A stretch of 64,000 nucleotides of DNA from Amycolatopsis nigrescens CSC17Ta-90 (GTDB lineage Bacteria > Actinomycetota > Actinomycetes > Mycobacteriales > Pseudonocardiaceae). Positions within the stretch are counted from its first letter, which is position 1, and the number at the start of each line of letters is the position of its first letter. The position numbers were made by a program, and so were the translations under genes. The notes below the pieces were generated by a model. It worked only from the letters and a program-made list of their open reading frames with translations. It was not told where the DNA came from and ran no database searches. The stretch covers positions 1,001,746 to 1,065,745 of the forward strand of contig NZ_ARVW01000001.1 of NCBI RefSeq assembly GCF_000384315.1, read 5' to 3'. Below, in pieces: positions 51,899-61,221 of the stretch.

Positions 51899-52984
51899 AT
51901 GAAACGAGTGCTGGCCGTTGCCGCCTGCGGCCTCTTGCTCAGCCCGGCGATCGCGGAGGCGGGGGTGCCGGTGCCCACCGCGTTCGAGGTCGTCGAATCG
52001 CCGGCGCTGCCCGGCGGCACCGACCTCAGCGGGGTCGCGACGCTCGGCGAGGACCAGGCGTGGACCGTGGGCCGGGCGGAAACCGGCACCCTGATCGAGC
52101 ACTGGGACCAGAAGGCGTGGAGCGTCGCGGACGCACCGCTGGCCCGCCGGGTCACGCTGAACGGGGTGGCCGCGGTGAGCACCACCGACCTCTGGGCGGT
52201 CGGCACCGACCCCGGTGTCTACCCCAACCCGAACTTCGGCACCGTGTTGCACAGCGACGGCGGCCCGTGGTCGCTGGTGCCCACCGGCGAACCGCTCAGC
52301 GGGGTGGAGTTCCAGGCGGTGACCACGGCCGGCGCGGACGAGCTGTGGGCGGTGGGCATCCGGGTGAACGGGCCCAATGCCAACCCGGTCGTGCTGCACC
52401 GCGCCGGGGACACCTGGACGACCACGGACCTGCCGAACGCCGCGGGCACCACCATCGGCCGCTTCACCTCGGTCGCGGCGACCGGTGCGGATGACGTCTG
52501 GGCGACCGGCTGGACCAGCCGCAGCGGCGGCAACATCCCGCTGCTGGCGCACTGGGACGGCACGAGCTGGACGTCGCTGGACATCACCGGACTGCCGGGC
52601 CGGATCGACAAGGGCATCGCCGTGGCCGCGTTGCCGGACGGGCGGGTCTGGCTGGCCGGTCAGCACAACGAGACGAACAGCGTGGTCCGCCCGGTCGTCC
52701 AGCTCTGGGACGGCCACCGCTGGACCGTGCTGCCCGATCTTCCCGCGGACTCCGTGACGACTTCGGTGACCGGGCTGGCCGTCGACCGGGAAGGCCGCGC
52801 GTGGCTCAGCGGCGGCTACGGCGACACCCCGGTCTTCACGCACTGGGACGGCATCCAGTGGAACCCGGTAGCCGCACCCGGCCGCGGCTACCCCCGGGCC
52901 ATCGCGACCACGCCCAGCGGCGCCACCACCTGGGCCGTCATGCTGAGCGCCGGCGCCCCCGTCATCCTCCGCAGCACCCGCTGA
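51899..52984 (+). CDS. Secreted beta-propeller-like repeat protein
   Basis: This 361-residue protein has a signal peptide (MKRVLAVAACGLLLSPAIAEA). The mature part is built from about six to seven blocks around a (D/E)xxWAVG core: EDQAWTVGRAE, TTDLWAVGTD, ADELWAVGIR, ADDVWATGWT, DGRVWLAGQH and REGRAWLSGGY. Each is followed by a hWDGxxW strand (HWDQKAW, HWDGTSW, LWDGHRW, HWDGIQW). This is the pattern of a propeller of the kelch/sialidase superfamily. No catalytic motif is visible. The ATG at 51899 follows TGGAGGGG. Function is unknown; binding outside the cell is likely. Confidence 0.75.
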   Translation: MKRVLAVAACGLLLSPAIAEAGVPVPTAFEVVESPALPGGTDLSGVATLGEDQAWTVGRAETGTLIEHWDQKAWSVADAPLARRVTLNGVAAVSTTDLWAVGTDPGVYPNPNFGTVLHSDGGPWSLVPTGEPLSGVEFQAVTTAGADELWAVGIRVNGPNANPVVLHRAGDTWTTTDLPNAAGTTIGRFTSVAATGADDVWATGWTSRSGGNIPLLAHWDGTSWTSLDITGLPGRIDKGIAVAALPDGRVWLAGQHNETNSVVRPVVQLWDGHRWTVLPDLPADSVTTSVTGLAVDREGRAWLSGGYGDTPVFTHWDGIQWNPVAAPGRGYPRAIATTPSGATTWAVMLSAGAPVILRSTR

Positions 52985-52990
52985 TCCCAG

Positions 52991-53043
52991 TCCGTGAAGG
53001 CCACCTTGCCTACCTTGAAGGTAGGCAAGGTGGCCTTCACGGA
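52991..53043. terminator. Perfect 53-nt palindrome, AAGGCCACC family
   Basis: 26-bp arms (52991-53016 and 53018-53043) are perfectly complementary around a single central G. It separates the secreted-protein gene from converging paaE and is the most regular member of its family. Confidence 0.88.
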
Positions 53044-53055
53044 CAGCGGGGAGAG

Positions 53056-54144
53056 TCAGGAGTCGTAGTCGACGGTGAGGGTGGGGGTCAGGGGCAGGGA
53101 CTGGCAGGTGAGCACGAAACCAGCGTCCACTTCGGACTGTTCGAGGGCGAAGTTGCGGCGCATCTCCACCTTGCCGTCGGTGACCTTGGCCCGGCAGGTG
53201 CCGCAGACCCCGCCCTTGCAGGCGAACGGCAGGTCCGGCCTGGACCGCTGCGCGCCGTCCAGCACGGGCTGGTCCACCGGCAGCGCCATCGTGCTCGCCC
53301 TGCCGTCCAGCAGCACGGTGACCTCGCTGGTCGCCCCCTCGATCCGGGCCTCCTCGTGCCGCACCGGGGCCGGCGGGAGATCGTCCACATAGAACAGTTC
53401 CTGGTGCACCAGCGAAGACGGCACACCGAGCCCGCTCAGCACGTCCTGGGCGTCGGTGACCATGCCGTACGGCCCGCACAGCCACCAGTGCGCCACCTCG
53501 GGCACCGGCACCAGCGCGGCCAGCAGCTCGCGCAGTTTCGCCGCGTCCAACCGCCCGGTGAACAGCTCCGCTTCACGCGGCTCGCGGGAGAGCACGTGCA
53601 CCAGCTCCAGCCTGCTCGGGCAGGAGTCCTTCAGATCCGCCAGCTCGTCCGCGAACATCACCGTGGCGGCCCGCCGGTTGCCGTAGAGCACGGTGACCGT
53701 GATCTCCGGGTTCCGCAGCAGCGAAGCGGCGATGGACAGCACCGGGGTGATCCCGGAGCCGGCCGCGATCAGCACGTGGTGCCCCGGGGTCTCGGTGTCC
53801 GGCACGAAGTTCCCGGTCGGCCCCTGCACCTCGACCTCGTCCCCCGGCCGCAGCTCGTGCACCAGCCAACTGGAGAACAGCCCGCCGGGCACCTCGCGCA
53901 CCCCGATCCGCGGCGCGGCACCGGCCGGCGCGCAGATCGAGTACGACCGCCGCTCCTCGCGGCCGTCCACCCGGCGCCGCAGGGTCAGCGACTGCCCCGG
54001 CGCGAACCGGAACTCGTCGGCCAGCTCGGCCGGCACGTCGAAGGTGACCGCGACCGCGTCCTCGCACAGCCGCGCGATCCCGGCGACCCGCAGCGGATGG
54101 AAACCGGTGCGGCGCCGGGTGCCCGCGGTGCTGGTAACGGTCAC
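53056..54144 (-). CDS. paaE: Phenylacetyl-CoA 1,2-epoxidase reductase subunit PaaE
   Basis: This 362-residue protein passes NADPH electrons to the PaaABC epoxidase. The FAD domain has RSYSICAP, the NADPH domain has LIAAGSGITPVLSIA and LCGPYGMV, and the C-terminal plant-type 2Fe-2S ferredoxin has CKGGVCGTCRAKV and a later Cys in LTCQSL. GTG start at 54144, one base after the paaD stop. It is the last gene of the paaZABCDE operon. Confidence 0.94.
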   Translation of the reverse strand: MTVTSTAGTRRRTGFHPLRVAGIARLCEDAVAVTFDVPAELADEFRFAPGQSLTLRRRVDGREERRSYSICAPAGAAPRIGVREVPGGLFSSWLVHELRPGDEVEVQGPTGNFVPDTETPGHHVLIAAGSGITPVLSIAASLLRNPEITVTVLYGNRRAATVMFADELADLKDSCPSRLELVHVLSREPREAELFTGRLDAAKLRELLAALVPVPEVAHWWLCGPYGMVTDAQDVLSGLGVPSSLVHQELFYVDDLPPAPVRHEEARIEGATSEVTVLLDGRASTMALPVDQPVLDGAQRSRPDLPFACKGGVCGTCRAKVTDGKVEMRRNFALEQSEVDAGFVLTCQSLPLTPTLTVDYDS

Positions 54145-54145
54145 G

Positions 54146-54649
54146 TCAGTGCTCCTTGAAGTGCTCGAAGGGTTCCGTGCAGCCCCGGCAGCGCCGCAGC
54201 GCCTTGCAGGCGGTACCGCTGAACGCGGACAGCAGCTCGGTCTCCGCCGAACCGCACCGCGGGCAGGCCACCCGCGACGGCGGCGCGTGCAGGGTCAGCG
54301 GGACCGGCCCACCGCCACGGCGCGGCACCTCCCCCGGTGGCGCGATGCCGGCCTCGGCCAGCTTCCGCCGCCCGGCCTCGGTGATCCACCCGGTGCTCCA
54401 GGCCGGCCGCAGCACGGTCCGCACCTCGACCTCGCGGTACCCCGCGGCGAGCAGCGCGTGCTCCAGGTCGTCGCGCATGGTGTCCATCGCCGGGCAGCCG
54501 CTGTAGGTCGGCGTGATGGACACGGTCACCGCGGCGCCGGACTCCTCGACCGCGCGCAGCACGCCGAGCTCGGCCAGCGTCACCATCGGCAGCTCCGGGT
54601 CGGTGACCGTCTCGGCCACCGCCAGCGCGCCGCGCAGCACCGGGCTCAC
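54146..54649 (-). CDS. paaD: PaaD, MIP18-type assembly factor of phenylacetyl-CoA epoxidase
   Basis: This 167-residue DUF59 protein has TVTDPELPMVTLAELGVL and ITPTYSGCPAMDTMRDDL with the conserved Cys. A C-terminal zinc ribbon follows (CPRCGSAE and CKALRRCRGC). PaaD is needed for epoxidase maturation, probably through Fe-S assembly. GTG at 54649 overlaps the paaC stop (GTGA); another GTG is 3 nt earlier. Confidence 0.92.
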   Translation of the reverse strand: MSPVLRGALAVAETVTDPELPMVTLAELGVLRAVEESGAAVTVSITPTYSGCPAMDTMRDDLEHALLAAGYREVEVRTVLRPAWSTGWITEAGRRKLAEAGIAPPGEVPRRGGGPVPLTLHAPPSRVACPRCGSAETELLSAFSGTACKALRRCRGCTEPFEHFKEH

Positions 54650-55512
54650 CACGTGGCCCCCGGATGGGCCCGCGGCACGCTCTGCAGGGTGGCCAGCAGC
54701 TCCGCCATCGCCTCGGTGTGCGTGCCGTCGCGGCCGAGCGGGCCCGCCCCGCCCCTCGCCTTCGGACGGTCCAAAGTGGCCAGTGGCAGCACCTTGCCGA
54801 GCACCTCGTCGAACTCCGCCCACAGCACGGACGGGTCCACCGCCACCCCGGTCAGCCGCAGCTCGATCGGGTGCGGGGTGAACAGTTCGCCGACGAACGG
54901 CCACACCGCGGCCAGCCCGTCGCGCATCCGCTCGCGCGAGAACTCGGTGCCGTCCCCGAGCCGCAGCGTCCACTGCGCCGCGTAGTCCCGGTGGTAGGTG
55001 AGCTCCTTGACGCCCTTGTCCGCGATCGCCGCGAGCACCGGGTCGCGCGAGGTCACCAGCCTGCCCAGCAGCGCCAGCCGCCAGGTGGAGAACACCAGCA
55101 GCCTGGCGATCACCCCGGCGAAGTCGGCGTCGGTCTGCTCGGCCAGCCGGACGTTGCGGAACTCGTGTTCGGCGCGGAAGAAGGCCAGCTCGTCCTCGCC
55201 GCGCCCGGCGCCCTCGGCCCGGCCGGCCCTGGCCAGCAGCAGCCGCGCCTGGCCGAGCAGGTCGAGGCCGATGTTGGCCAGCGCCACCTCTTCCTCCAGC
55301 TCGGGCGCGCGGGTGATCCACTCCTGCAGCCGGTGCGACATGACCAGCGCGTCGTCCCCGAGCATCAGGCAGTAGGCCGCCAGCTCGTCACCGTCCACTC
55401 CGGACGGAATTGTGGTGTCCACTCCGGACAGCGGCTCGGCGAACCCGGTGCCGAACGCCCAGCGGGAGTCGTTCTCTTCGGTGATCGCCTCGTAGGCGTT
55501 GTCAAAGGACAC
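54646..55512 (-). CDS. paaC: Phenylacetyl-CoA 1,2-epoxidase structural subunit PaaC
   Basis: This 288-residue ferritin-like protein is the inactive partner of PaaA in the epoxidase core. Features are LAAYCLMLGDDALVMSHRLQEWITRAPELEEEVALANIGLDLLGQARLLL, LVFSTWRLALLGRL and KELTYHRDYAAQWTLRLGDGT. The chain is slightly longer than the enterobacterial protein as I recall it. It follows paaB by 14 nt. Confidence 0.93.
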   Translation of the reverse strand: MSFDNAYEAITEENDSRWAFGTGFAEPLSGVDTTIPSGVDGDELAAYCLMLGDDALVMSHRLQEWITRAPELEEEVALANIGLDLLGQARLLLARAGRAEGAGRGEDELAFFRAEHEFRNVRLAEQTDADFAGVIARLLVFSTWRLALLGRLVTSRDPVLAAIADKGVKELTYHRDYAAQWTLRLGDGTEFSRERMRDGLAAVWPFVGELFTPHPIELRLTGVAVDPSVLWAEFDEVLGKVLPLATLDRPKARGGAGPLGRDGTHTEAMAELLATLQSVPRAHPGATW

Positions 55513-55526
55513 GGCAGCTCATTCCC

Positions 55527-55805
55527 CTAGATATGCGGCACATTCTCGGGAATCTCGTAGAACGTGGGGTGCCGGTACACCTTGTCCGCGCTTGGCGCGA
55601 AGAACGGGTCCTTCTCGTCCGGGCTGGAGGCGGTGATGTCGGCCGCCCTGACCACCCAGATGCTCACCCCTTCGTTGCGCCGGGTGTAGAGGTCGCGGGC
55701 GTTGCGCAGCGCCATGTCGTCGTCCGCCGCGTGCAGCGAGCCGACGTGCACATGGTTCAGTCCCCGCTTCCCGCGGACGAAGACCTCGTACAACGGCCAG
55801 CTCAT
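55527..55805 (-). CDS. paaB: Phenylacetyl-CoA 1,2-epoxidase small subunit PaaB
   Basis: This 92-residue subunit bridges epoxidase heterodimers. [50 protein letters not shown] is the PaaB pattern and [14 protein letters not shown] the conserved tail. The ATG at 55805 overlaps the paaA stop (ATGA). Confidence 0.94.
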   Translation of the reverse strand: MSWPLYEVFVRGKRGLNHVHVGSLHAADDDMALRNARDLYTRRNEGVSIWVVRAADITASSPDEKDPFFAPSADKVYRHPTFYEIPENVPHI

Positions 55806-56749
55806 CGGTTCCTCGCCTCCTGTTTCGCCGCGTACGCACTCGCCGCGGCACGGACCCATTCGCCGTCCTCGTGCGCCCGGCGCCGGTTCGTGATTCGCTC
55901 GGCGTTGCACGGGCCGTTGCCCTTGAGCACTTCCTTGAACTCGGCCCAGTCGATCTCGCCGAAGTCGTAGTGCCCGCGCGCACCGTTCCACCTCAGCTCG
56001 GGGTCGGGGAAGCGCACGCCCAGCGCCTCGGCCTGCGGCACCGACATATCGACAAACCGCTGGCGCAGCTCGTCGTTGGTGTGCCGCTTGATCTTCCAGG
56101 CCATCGACTGCTCGGTGTTGGTGGAGTCCGCGTCCGGCGGGCCGAACATCATCAGCGACGGCCACCACCAGCGGTCCACCGCATCCTGCACCATCTCCCG
56201 CTGCCCGGCGGTGCCGCGCATCATGGTCATCAGCAGCTCGAAGCCCTGCCGCTGGTGGAAGGACTCCTCCTTGCAGATCCGGATCATCGCCCGCGCGTAC
56301 GGCCCGTAGGAGCTGCGGCACAGCGGGACCTGGTTGCAGATCGCCGCCCCGTCCACCAGCCAGCCGATCACGCCGACGTCGGCAAAGGTCAGCGACGGGT
56401 AGTTGAAGATCGACGAGTACTTCTGCCTGCCGTTGATCAGCCGTTCAGTGAGGTCCCCGCGGTCGGCGCCCAGCGTCTCCGCCGCGGAGTACAGGTACAG
56501 TCCGTGGCCCGCCTCGTCCTGCACCTTCGCCAGCAGGATCGCCTTGCGCCGCAGCGAAGGCGCCCTGGTGATCCAGGTGCCCTCCGGCTGCATGCCGATG
56601 ATCTCGGAATGCGCGTGCTGCGCGATCTGCCGGATCATCGTCTTGCGGTAGCCGTCGGGCACCCAGTCCCTCGGCTCGATCCGCTGGTCGCGCTCGATGG
56701 TGTGCTGGAAATGCCGTTCCAGGCTCACTTCGGAGATCGTCGACGTCAC
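55802..56749 (-). CDS. paaA: Phenylacetyl-CoA 1,2-epoxidase catalytic subunit PaaA
   Basis: This 315-residue di-iron oxygenase subunit epoxidises phenylacetyl-CoA. Iron ligands fit [13 protein letters not shown] in the first helix pair and [17 protein letters not shown] in the second. MFGPPDADS and [27 protein letters not shown] are further PaaA signatures. GTG at 56749 overlaps the paaZ stop. Confidence 0.95.
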   Translation of the reverse strand: MTSTISEVSLERHFQHTIERDQRIEPRDWVPDGYRKTMIRQIAQHAHSEIIGMQPEGTWITRAPSLRRKAILLAKVQDEAGHGLYLYSAAETLGADRGDLTERLINGRQKYSSIFNYPSLTFADVGVIGWLVDGAAICNQVPLCRSSYGPYARAMIRICKEESFHQRQGFELLMTMMRGTAGQREMVQDAVDRWWWPSLMMFGPPDADSTNTEQSMAWKIKRHTNDELRQRFVDMSVPQAEALGVRFPDPELRWNGARGHYDFGEIDWAEFKEVLKGNGPCNAERITNRRRAHEDGEWVRAAASAYAAKQEARNR

Positions 56750-58776
56750 GGTTGCTCCTTCGCCACCAGGGTCAGCAGGTCGTACTTGGCCACGGACTCA
56801 CCTTCGCCGTTGACCACGTCGGCGTCCCAGCGCACCTCGCCGTACTCGGCGTTCTCGCGCGGGGTGATCTGCTTCGCGGTGAGCGTGACGGTGAGCGAGT
56901 CGCCCGGTTTGACCGGGGTGAGGAAGCGCAGGTTCTCCAGGCCGTAGTTGGCCAGCACCGGCCCTGGCTCCGGCGAGACGAACAGCCCCGCCGCGAACGA
57001 GAGCACCAGGTAACCGTGCGCCACGATGCCGCCGAAGAGCTCGTTCTTCGCGGCCGCCTCGGGATCGGTGTGCGCGTAGAAGGTGTCCCCGGTGAACTCG
57101 GCGAAATGGTCCACGTCCTGCTGCGTGACGGTACGCGGGCCGGCCACCACCGAGTCGCCGATCTTCAGCTCCGCCAAGGACTTCCTGAACGGGTGCGTCC
57201 CCTCGGTCCGCGGTGCGCCGCTGACCCAGCGGCCGGTGACCGCGGTCAGCACCTTCGGGCTGCCCTGCACCGCGGTGCGCTGCATGTGGTGCAGCACCCC
57301 GCGGATGCCGCCCATCTCTTCACCGCCGCCGGCCCTGCCGGGACCGCCGTGCACCAGCTGCGGCATCGGGGAGCCGTGCCCGGTGGACTCCTTGGCGTCG
57401 TCGGCGTCGAGCACCAGCAGCCTGCCGTGCCACGGCGCCACGCCCAGCACCACTTCGCGGGCGAACTCCGCGTCGCCGGTGACCACCGAACCGGCCAGGC
57501 TGCCCTGGCCGCGGGCGGCCAGCTCGATCACCTGCGCGGTGGACTCGTACGGCAGCAGGGTGGACACCGGCCCGAAAGCCTCCACCTCGTGCGGCTCGGC
57601 CCGGTCCGGGTCGTCCGCGCGCAGCAGCACCGGCGAGAGGAACGCGCCGCGCTCGGCGTCCGCGTCCACCACCTCGACCCGCTCGGGGTCGCCGAAGACC
57701 ACCTTCCCCGCGGCCAGCAGCGCCTTCAGCGAACGGCGCACCTCTTCCCGCTGCTCCAGGCTGGCCAGCGCGCCCATCCGGACGCCTTCGGTGCCGGGGT
57801 TGCCGACGCTGACCTTTTGCAGCCGCGCGGCGGCCGCCTCCGCCACGTCGTCCATCAGCCCGGCCGGCACGAAGGCGCGCCGGATCGCGGTGCACTTCTG
57901 CCCCGCCTTCACCGTCATCTCGGTGACCAGCTGCTTGACGAACAGGTCGAACTCCGCGGTGCCCTTGACCGCGTCCGGGCCGAGGATCGAGCAGTTCAGC
58001 GAGTCGGCCTCGGCGTTGAACCGGACCGAGTTGCGCACGATCACCGGGTGCGCGCGCAGCCGCTGCGCGGTGGACGCGGAACCGGTGAACGACACCAGGT
58101 CCTGGCCGGTGACGTGGTCGAGCAGGTCACCCGCGCTACCGCAGACGAACTGCAGCGAGCCCTCGGGCAGCAGCCCGGAGGAGATGATCAGCTCGACCAG
58201 CTTCTCGGTCAGGTAGGCGGTCTGGCTGGCCGGCTTGACCAGGCTCGGCACCCCGGCCAGGAACGCCGGCGCGAACTTCTCCAGCGGGCCCCAGACCGGG
58301 AAGTTGAACGCATTGATCTGGACCGCGACCCCCCGCAGCGGGGTGGCGATGTGCTGGGCGAGGAAGGTGCCGCCCTTGCTCAGCGGCTCCACCGCGCCCT
58401 CGACGTACACGGTGTCGTTGGGCAGCTCGCGCTTTCCCTTGCTGCTGTAGGCGAACAGCACGCCGATGCCACCGTCCACATCGAACTTCGAGTCGCCGAG
58501 GGTGGCGCCGGTGCGCGCGGAGAGCGCGTACAGCTCGTCACGGTGCTCGCGCAGGTGCGACGCGAGCGCCTTGAGCAGCGCGGCGCGCTGGTGGAAGGTC
58601 AGCTCGCGCAGCGCCGGGCCGCCGACCCGCCTGCCGTACTCCAGCGCGGCGGCCATGTCGACGCCCGCCGAGGAGATGCTCGCGACCACTTCGCCGGTCA
58701 CCGCGTCGTGCAGGGGCGCGCCCTCGTCCGCCGGGGTGTGCCAGGCACCGGAGACGTAACTGCGCAGCAAGACCAT
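56746..58776 (-). CDS. paaZ: PaaZ, oxepin-CoA hydrolase / aldehyde dehydrogenase
   Basis: This 676-residue bifunctional enzyme opens the oxepin-CoA ring and oxidises the aldehyde. The N-terminal aldehyde dehydrogenase has the catalytic Cys295 ([10 protein letters not shown]), Glu256 (FNAEADSLN) and LVSFTGS. The C-terminal MaoC-like (R)-hydratase starts near residue 540 and has [20 protein letters not shown] and [17 protein letters not shown]. The ATG at 58776 follows GGGAGG; the longer open frame upstream runs through the promoter. It is first in the paaZABCDE operon, under a PaaR-like site at 58801. Confidence 0.94.
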   Translation of the reverse strand: MVLLRSYVSGAWHTPADEGAPLHDAVTGEVVASISSAGVDMAAALEYGRRVGGPALRELTFHQRAALLKALASHLREHRDELYALSARTGATLGDSKFDVDGGIGVLFAYSSKGKRELPNDTVYVEGAVEPLSKGGTFLAQHIATPLRGVAVQINAFNFPVWGPLEKFAPAFLAGVPSLVKPASQTAYLTEKLVELIISSGLLPEGSLQFVCGSAGDLLDHVTGQDLVSFTGSASTAQRLRAHPVIVRNSVRFNAEADSLNCSILGPDAVKGTAEFDLFVKQLVTEMTVKAGQKCTAIRRAFVPAGLMDDVAEAAAARLQKVSVGNPGTEGVRMGALASLEQREEVRRSLKALLAAGKVVFGDPERVEVVDADAERGAFLSPVLLRADDPDRAEPHEVEAFGPVSTLLPYESTAQVIELAARGQGSLAGSVVTGDAEFAREVVLGVAPWHGRLLVLDADDAKESTGHGSPMPQLVHGGPGRAGGGEEMGGIRGVLHHMQRTAVQGSPKVLTAVTGRWVSGAPRTEGTHPFRKSLAELKIGDSVVAGPRTVTQQDVDHFAEFTGDTFYAHTDPEAAAKNELFGGIVAHGYLVLSFAAGLFVSPEPGPVLANYGLENLRFLTPVKPGDSLTVTLTAKQITPRENAEYGEVRWDADVVNGEGESVAKYDLLTLVAKEQP

Positions 58777-58800
58777 CGAGCCGACCTCCCGGGATGAATT

Positions 58801-58821
58801 ACCAACCGTGCGTTCAGTAAT
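58801..58821. promoter_or_regulatory. PaaR-like operator in front of paaZ
   Basis: ACCAACCGTGCGTTCAGTAAT closely resembles the PaaR operator described for Corynebacterium, as I recall it (ACTNACCG...CGGTNAGT). It also shares AACCGT-C-TTC-GT with the site at 61180. It lies 25 bp upstream of the paaZ start, so bound repressor would block transcription. Confidence 0.6.
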
Positions 58822-58860
58822 TATCCTAACCCGGCTGCCCTGCTCCGCACACCCCAGCAC

Positions 58861-58916
58861 GGCAAATAGCCGGCTTTTCGCCCCCACACCGAAGGGCAAA
58901 AAGCCGGCTATTTGCC
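58861..58916. terminator. Long hairpin of the AAATAGCCGGCTT family after the P450 gene
   Basis: 23-bp arms (58861-58883, 58894-58916) pair with one G:U-type difference around a 10-nt loop. It sits between the P450 stop (58926) and the paaZ promoter on the same strand and should insulate the paa operon from read-through. Confidence 0.8.
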
Positions 58917-58925
58917 GGTAGGGGG

Positions 58926-60170
58926 TCAGGGCCAGCGGAGTGGGAGGTGGGTGATGCCGTTGATGAAGTTCGAGGTCAGGTGGCGCACCTCGCCGTCGAG
59001 ACGCACCTCGGGCAGCAGGGTGAGCAGCTCGCGGAAGAAGATCCGCAGCTGCAGCCGGCCGAACTGGGCGCCGAGGCACTGGTGCGGCCCCTGCCCGAAG
59101 GCGAGATGGTCGTTCGGGTGCCTTGCCACGTCGAACCGGTACGGCTCGTCGAACGCGCGCTCGTCGTAGTGCGCCGACGCGTGGTAGACCACCACCTTGT
59201 CCCCCGCCTTGATCTGCGCGTCGGCGAGCTGCACGTCCCTGGTCGCGGTGCGCCGGAAGGTGAGCACCGGCGGATGCCAGCGCAGCATCTCCTCCACCGC
59301 CGTGGGCAGCAGTCGCAGGTCGGCCCGCAGCCGGCGGTACTGCTCGGGATGCTCGAGCAGCGCCAGCACCCCGCCGGGCAGCGCGCTGCGCACGGTGTCG
59401 TTGCCGGCGACCACCACCAGGAAGAAGAACATCTCCAGCTCGGCGTCATCGAGCGCGCGCCCGTCCACAGACGCCTGCACCAACGCGGTCATCAGGTCGT
59501 CCGCCGGGTGCGCGCGCTTGTGCTCGGCCAGCCGCTGGGCGTAGTCGAACATGTCGCGCAGCATCGCCGGGGACCGCGGGTTCACCGGCTTCCCGTGCTG
59601 GTCGCGCACGATCTCCGCGTGTTCCGGGTCCTGGTAGCCGATCACCCGGTTGGTCCAGTGCAGCAGCAGGCCGCGGTCCTCCGCCGGGACGCCGAGCAGG
59701 TCGGCCAGGTTCTGCAGCGGGAAGTCGTCGGTCACCTCCACCGGCAGGTCGCAGTGCCCGCGGCCGGCCACCGCCGAGAGCAGCGCCCTGGCCCGGTCGG
59801 CGATCTGCCCGGCGAACCGTTCCAGCCGCCGCCGGGTGAACACCGCCGACACCAGCCGGCGCAGCCGGTTGTGCTCGGGCGGGTCCATGTTCAGCATCAT
59901 CCGGCGGATGAACGCCAGATCCTCGGGCTCCGGGTCGCGGATCTGGGTGGCGCCGAGCGCGGAGGAGAACACCTCCGGGGTCCGCAGCACCTCCTTGACG
60001 TGCGCGTGCCTGGTCACCGCCCAGAAACCGGGCCCACCGGGCCAGTCGTCCACCTCGTGCTCCACCTGCCAATACACCGGCATGTTGTCCCGCAGCACGC
60101 GGAACTCCCGGTGCGGCAGGCCGCGGGCGAAAACCTGTGGGTCGAAGACATCGAGAGTCGTCAGGATCAT
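58926..60170 (-). CDS. Cytochrome P450, CYP125/124/142-like
   Basis: This 414-residue P450 has the heme Cys365 in AFGQGPHQCLG, the I-helix oxygen motif AGNDTVR, and EEMLRWHPP for ExxR. MLNMDPPEHNRLRRLVSAVF and the C-terminal LTSNFINGITHLPLRW are typical of actinobacterial CYP124/125/142-type enzymes, which oxidise steroid side chains or methyl-branched lipids. It lies inside the paa region but is set off by a hairpin downstream. A role in phenylacetate use is doubtful; the ferredoxin partner is not here. Confidence 0.9.
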   Translation of the reverse strand: MILTTLDVFDPQVFARGLPHREFRVLRDNMPVYWQVEHEVDDWPGGPGFWAVTRHAHVKEVLRTPEVFSSALGATQIRDPEPEDLAFIRRMMLNMDPPEHNRLRRLVSAVFTRRRLERFAGQIADRARALLSAVAGRGHCDLPVEVTDDFPLQNLADLLGVPAEDRGLLLHWTNRVIGYQDPEHAEIVRDQHGKPVNPRSPAMLRDMFDYAQRLAEHKRAHPADDLMTALVQASVDGRALDDAELEMFFFLVVVAGNDTVRSALPGGVLALLEHPEQYRRLRADLRLLPTAVEEMLRWHPPVLTFRRTATRDVQLADAQIKAGDKVVVYHASAHYDERAFDEPYRFDVARHPNDHLAFGQGPHQCLGAQFGRLQLRIFFRELLTLLPEVRLDGEVRHLTSNFINGITHLPLRWP

Positions 60171-60262
60171 CTGGTCCGCTCCAGTGCTCGCCGCTCACAA
60201 TCCAAAGAACCGAGAGTGAAGCAGGCCACACTGGCTGTCAACGGGAGTGATTCGCTTCCGGT

Positions 60263-61126
60263 TCAGTCCCAGCGGTAGAAACCCTTGCCACTCTTACGGC
60301 CCAGTTCCCCGGCGGCGACCTTGTCCCGCAGCAGCCGCGGTGGCGCGAACCGGTCACCGAGGGTGCGGTGCAGGTACTCCGCGATGGCAAGGCGCACGTC
60401 CAGCCCGACCAGATCGGTGGAGCGCAACGGCCCCATCGGGTGCCGGTAGCCCAGTTCCATCGCCCGATCGATGGATTCCGCGTCGGCCACTTCCTCCTCC
60501 AGCATCCGGATCGCCTCCAGGCCGAGCAGCACCCCGAGCCTGCTGGTGGCGAACCCCGGCGAGTCGCGGACGACCACCTTTTCCTTGCCGAGCGCGCCGA
60601 CCCAGCCGAGCACCCGCTGCATGGTCCGGTCCGAGGTCTGACCGCCCACCACCACTTCGACCAGCGCCGACGCCGGCACCGGATTGAAGAAGTGCATGCC
60701 GAGGAAGTTCGCCGGACGCGCCAGTGCCGCGGCCAGCTCGCCGATGGACAGCGAGCTGGTGTTGCTGGCCAGCACGGCGTCCTCGCCGACGGCCCGCTCG
60801 GCCGCGGTCAGCACGGCCACCTTGAGCTCGGCCCGTTCCGGCACCGCCTCCACCACCAGCTCGGTGCCGGCCTCCAACGCGACCGGGTCGGTGATCAGCC
60901 GGACCCGTTCCAGCACGGCTTCGGGCTCGCCGTCCAGCTTGCCGCGTTCGGCGGCCCGGCGCAGCCCGGTCAGCACCCGGTCGCGGGCGACGTCCGCGGC
61001 CGCGTCGTCGCTCTCCAGCACGGACACCGCCGAACCGGCCGCGGCGAACACCTGCGCGATACCGGCGCCCATCCGGCCACCACCGAGGACGCCGACGGTC
61101 GCCGGGGTCGTGCCGAGCTCGCTCAT
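60263..61126 (-). CDS. paaH: 3-hydroxyacyl-CoA dehydrogenase PaaH
   Basis: This 287-residue NAD-dependent dehydrogenase has the Rossmann start VGVLGGGRMGAGIAQVFAAAG and the catalytic region ASNTSSLSIGELAAAL and NFLGMHFFNPVP (catalytic His). DSPGFATSRLG and GPLRSTDLVGLDV are further family blocks. In this setting it oxidises 3-hydroxyadipyl-CoA late in phenylacetate breakdown; 3-hydroxybutyryl-CoA is the alternative. It is divergent from paaI across a PaaR-like site. The 92 bp between it and the P450 gene show no clear signal. Confidence 0.88.
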   Translation of the reverse strand: MSELGTTPATVGVLGGGRMGAGIAQVFAAAGSAVSVLESDDAAADVARDRVLTGLRRAAERGKLDGEPEAVLERVRLITDPVALEAGTELVVEAVPERAELKVAVLTAAERAVGEDAVLASNTSSLSIGELAAALARPANFLGMHFFNPVPASALVEVVVGGQTSDRTMQRVLGWVGALGKEKVVVRDSPGFATSRLGVLLGLEAIRMLEEEVADAESIDRAMELGYRHPMGPLRSTDLVGLDVRLAIAEYLHRTLGDRFAPPRLLRDKVAAGELGRKSGKGFYRWD

Positions 61127-61179
61127 GATTCTCTCCTCTTGACACCGGGTTGGGCGGTACCTTTACTTGCCGACACACT

Positions 61180-61201
61180 ATTAACCGTCCATTCGGTCAG
61201 T
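61180..61201. promoter_or_regulatory. PaaR-like operator between paaH and paaI
   Basis: ATTAACCGTCCATTCGGTCA (starting at 61180) contains ACCG-N6-CGGT. By my recollection it fits the corynebacterial PaaR consensus with two mismatches. It lies 20 bp before the paaI start in the short divergent gap, so it could control both directions. Confidence 0.65.
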
Positions 61202-61221
61202 TGGCAAGGCGGAGGAAGCCC

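Noticed and set aside
50252..53485. Minus-strand open frame of 1077 codons
   Set aside because: It runs opposite cobN and the secreted-protein gene and has no recognisable motif; overlapping genes with strong family signatures take precedence.
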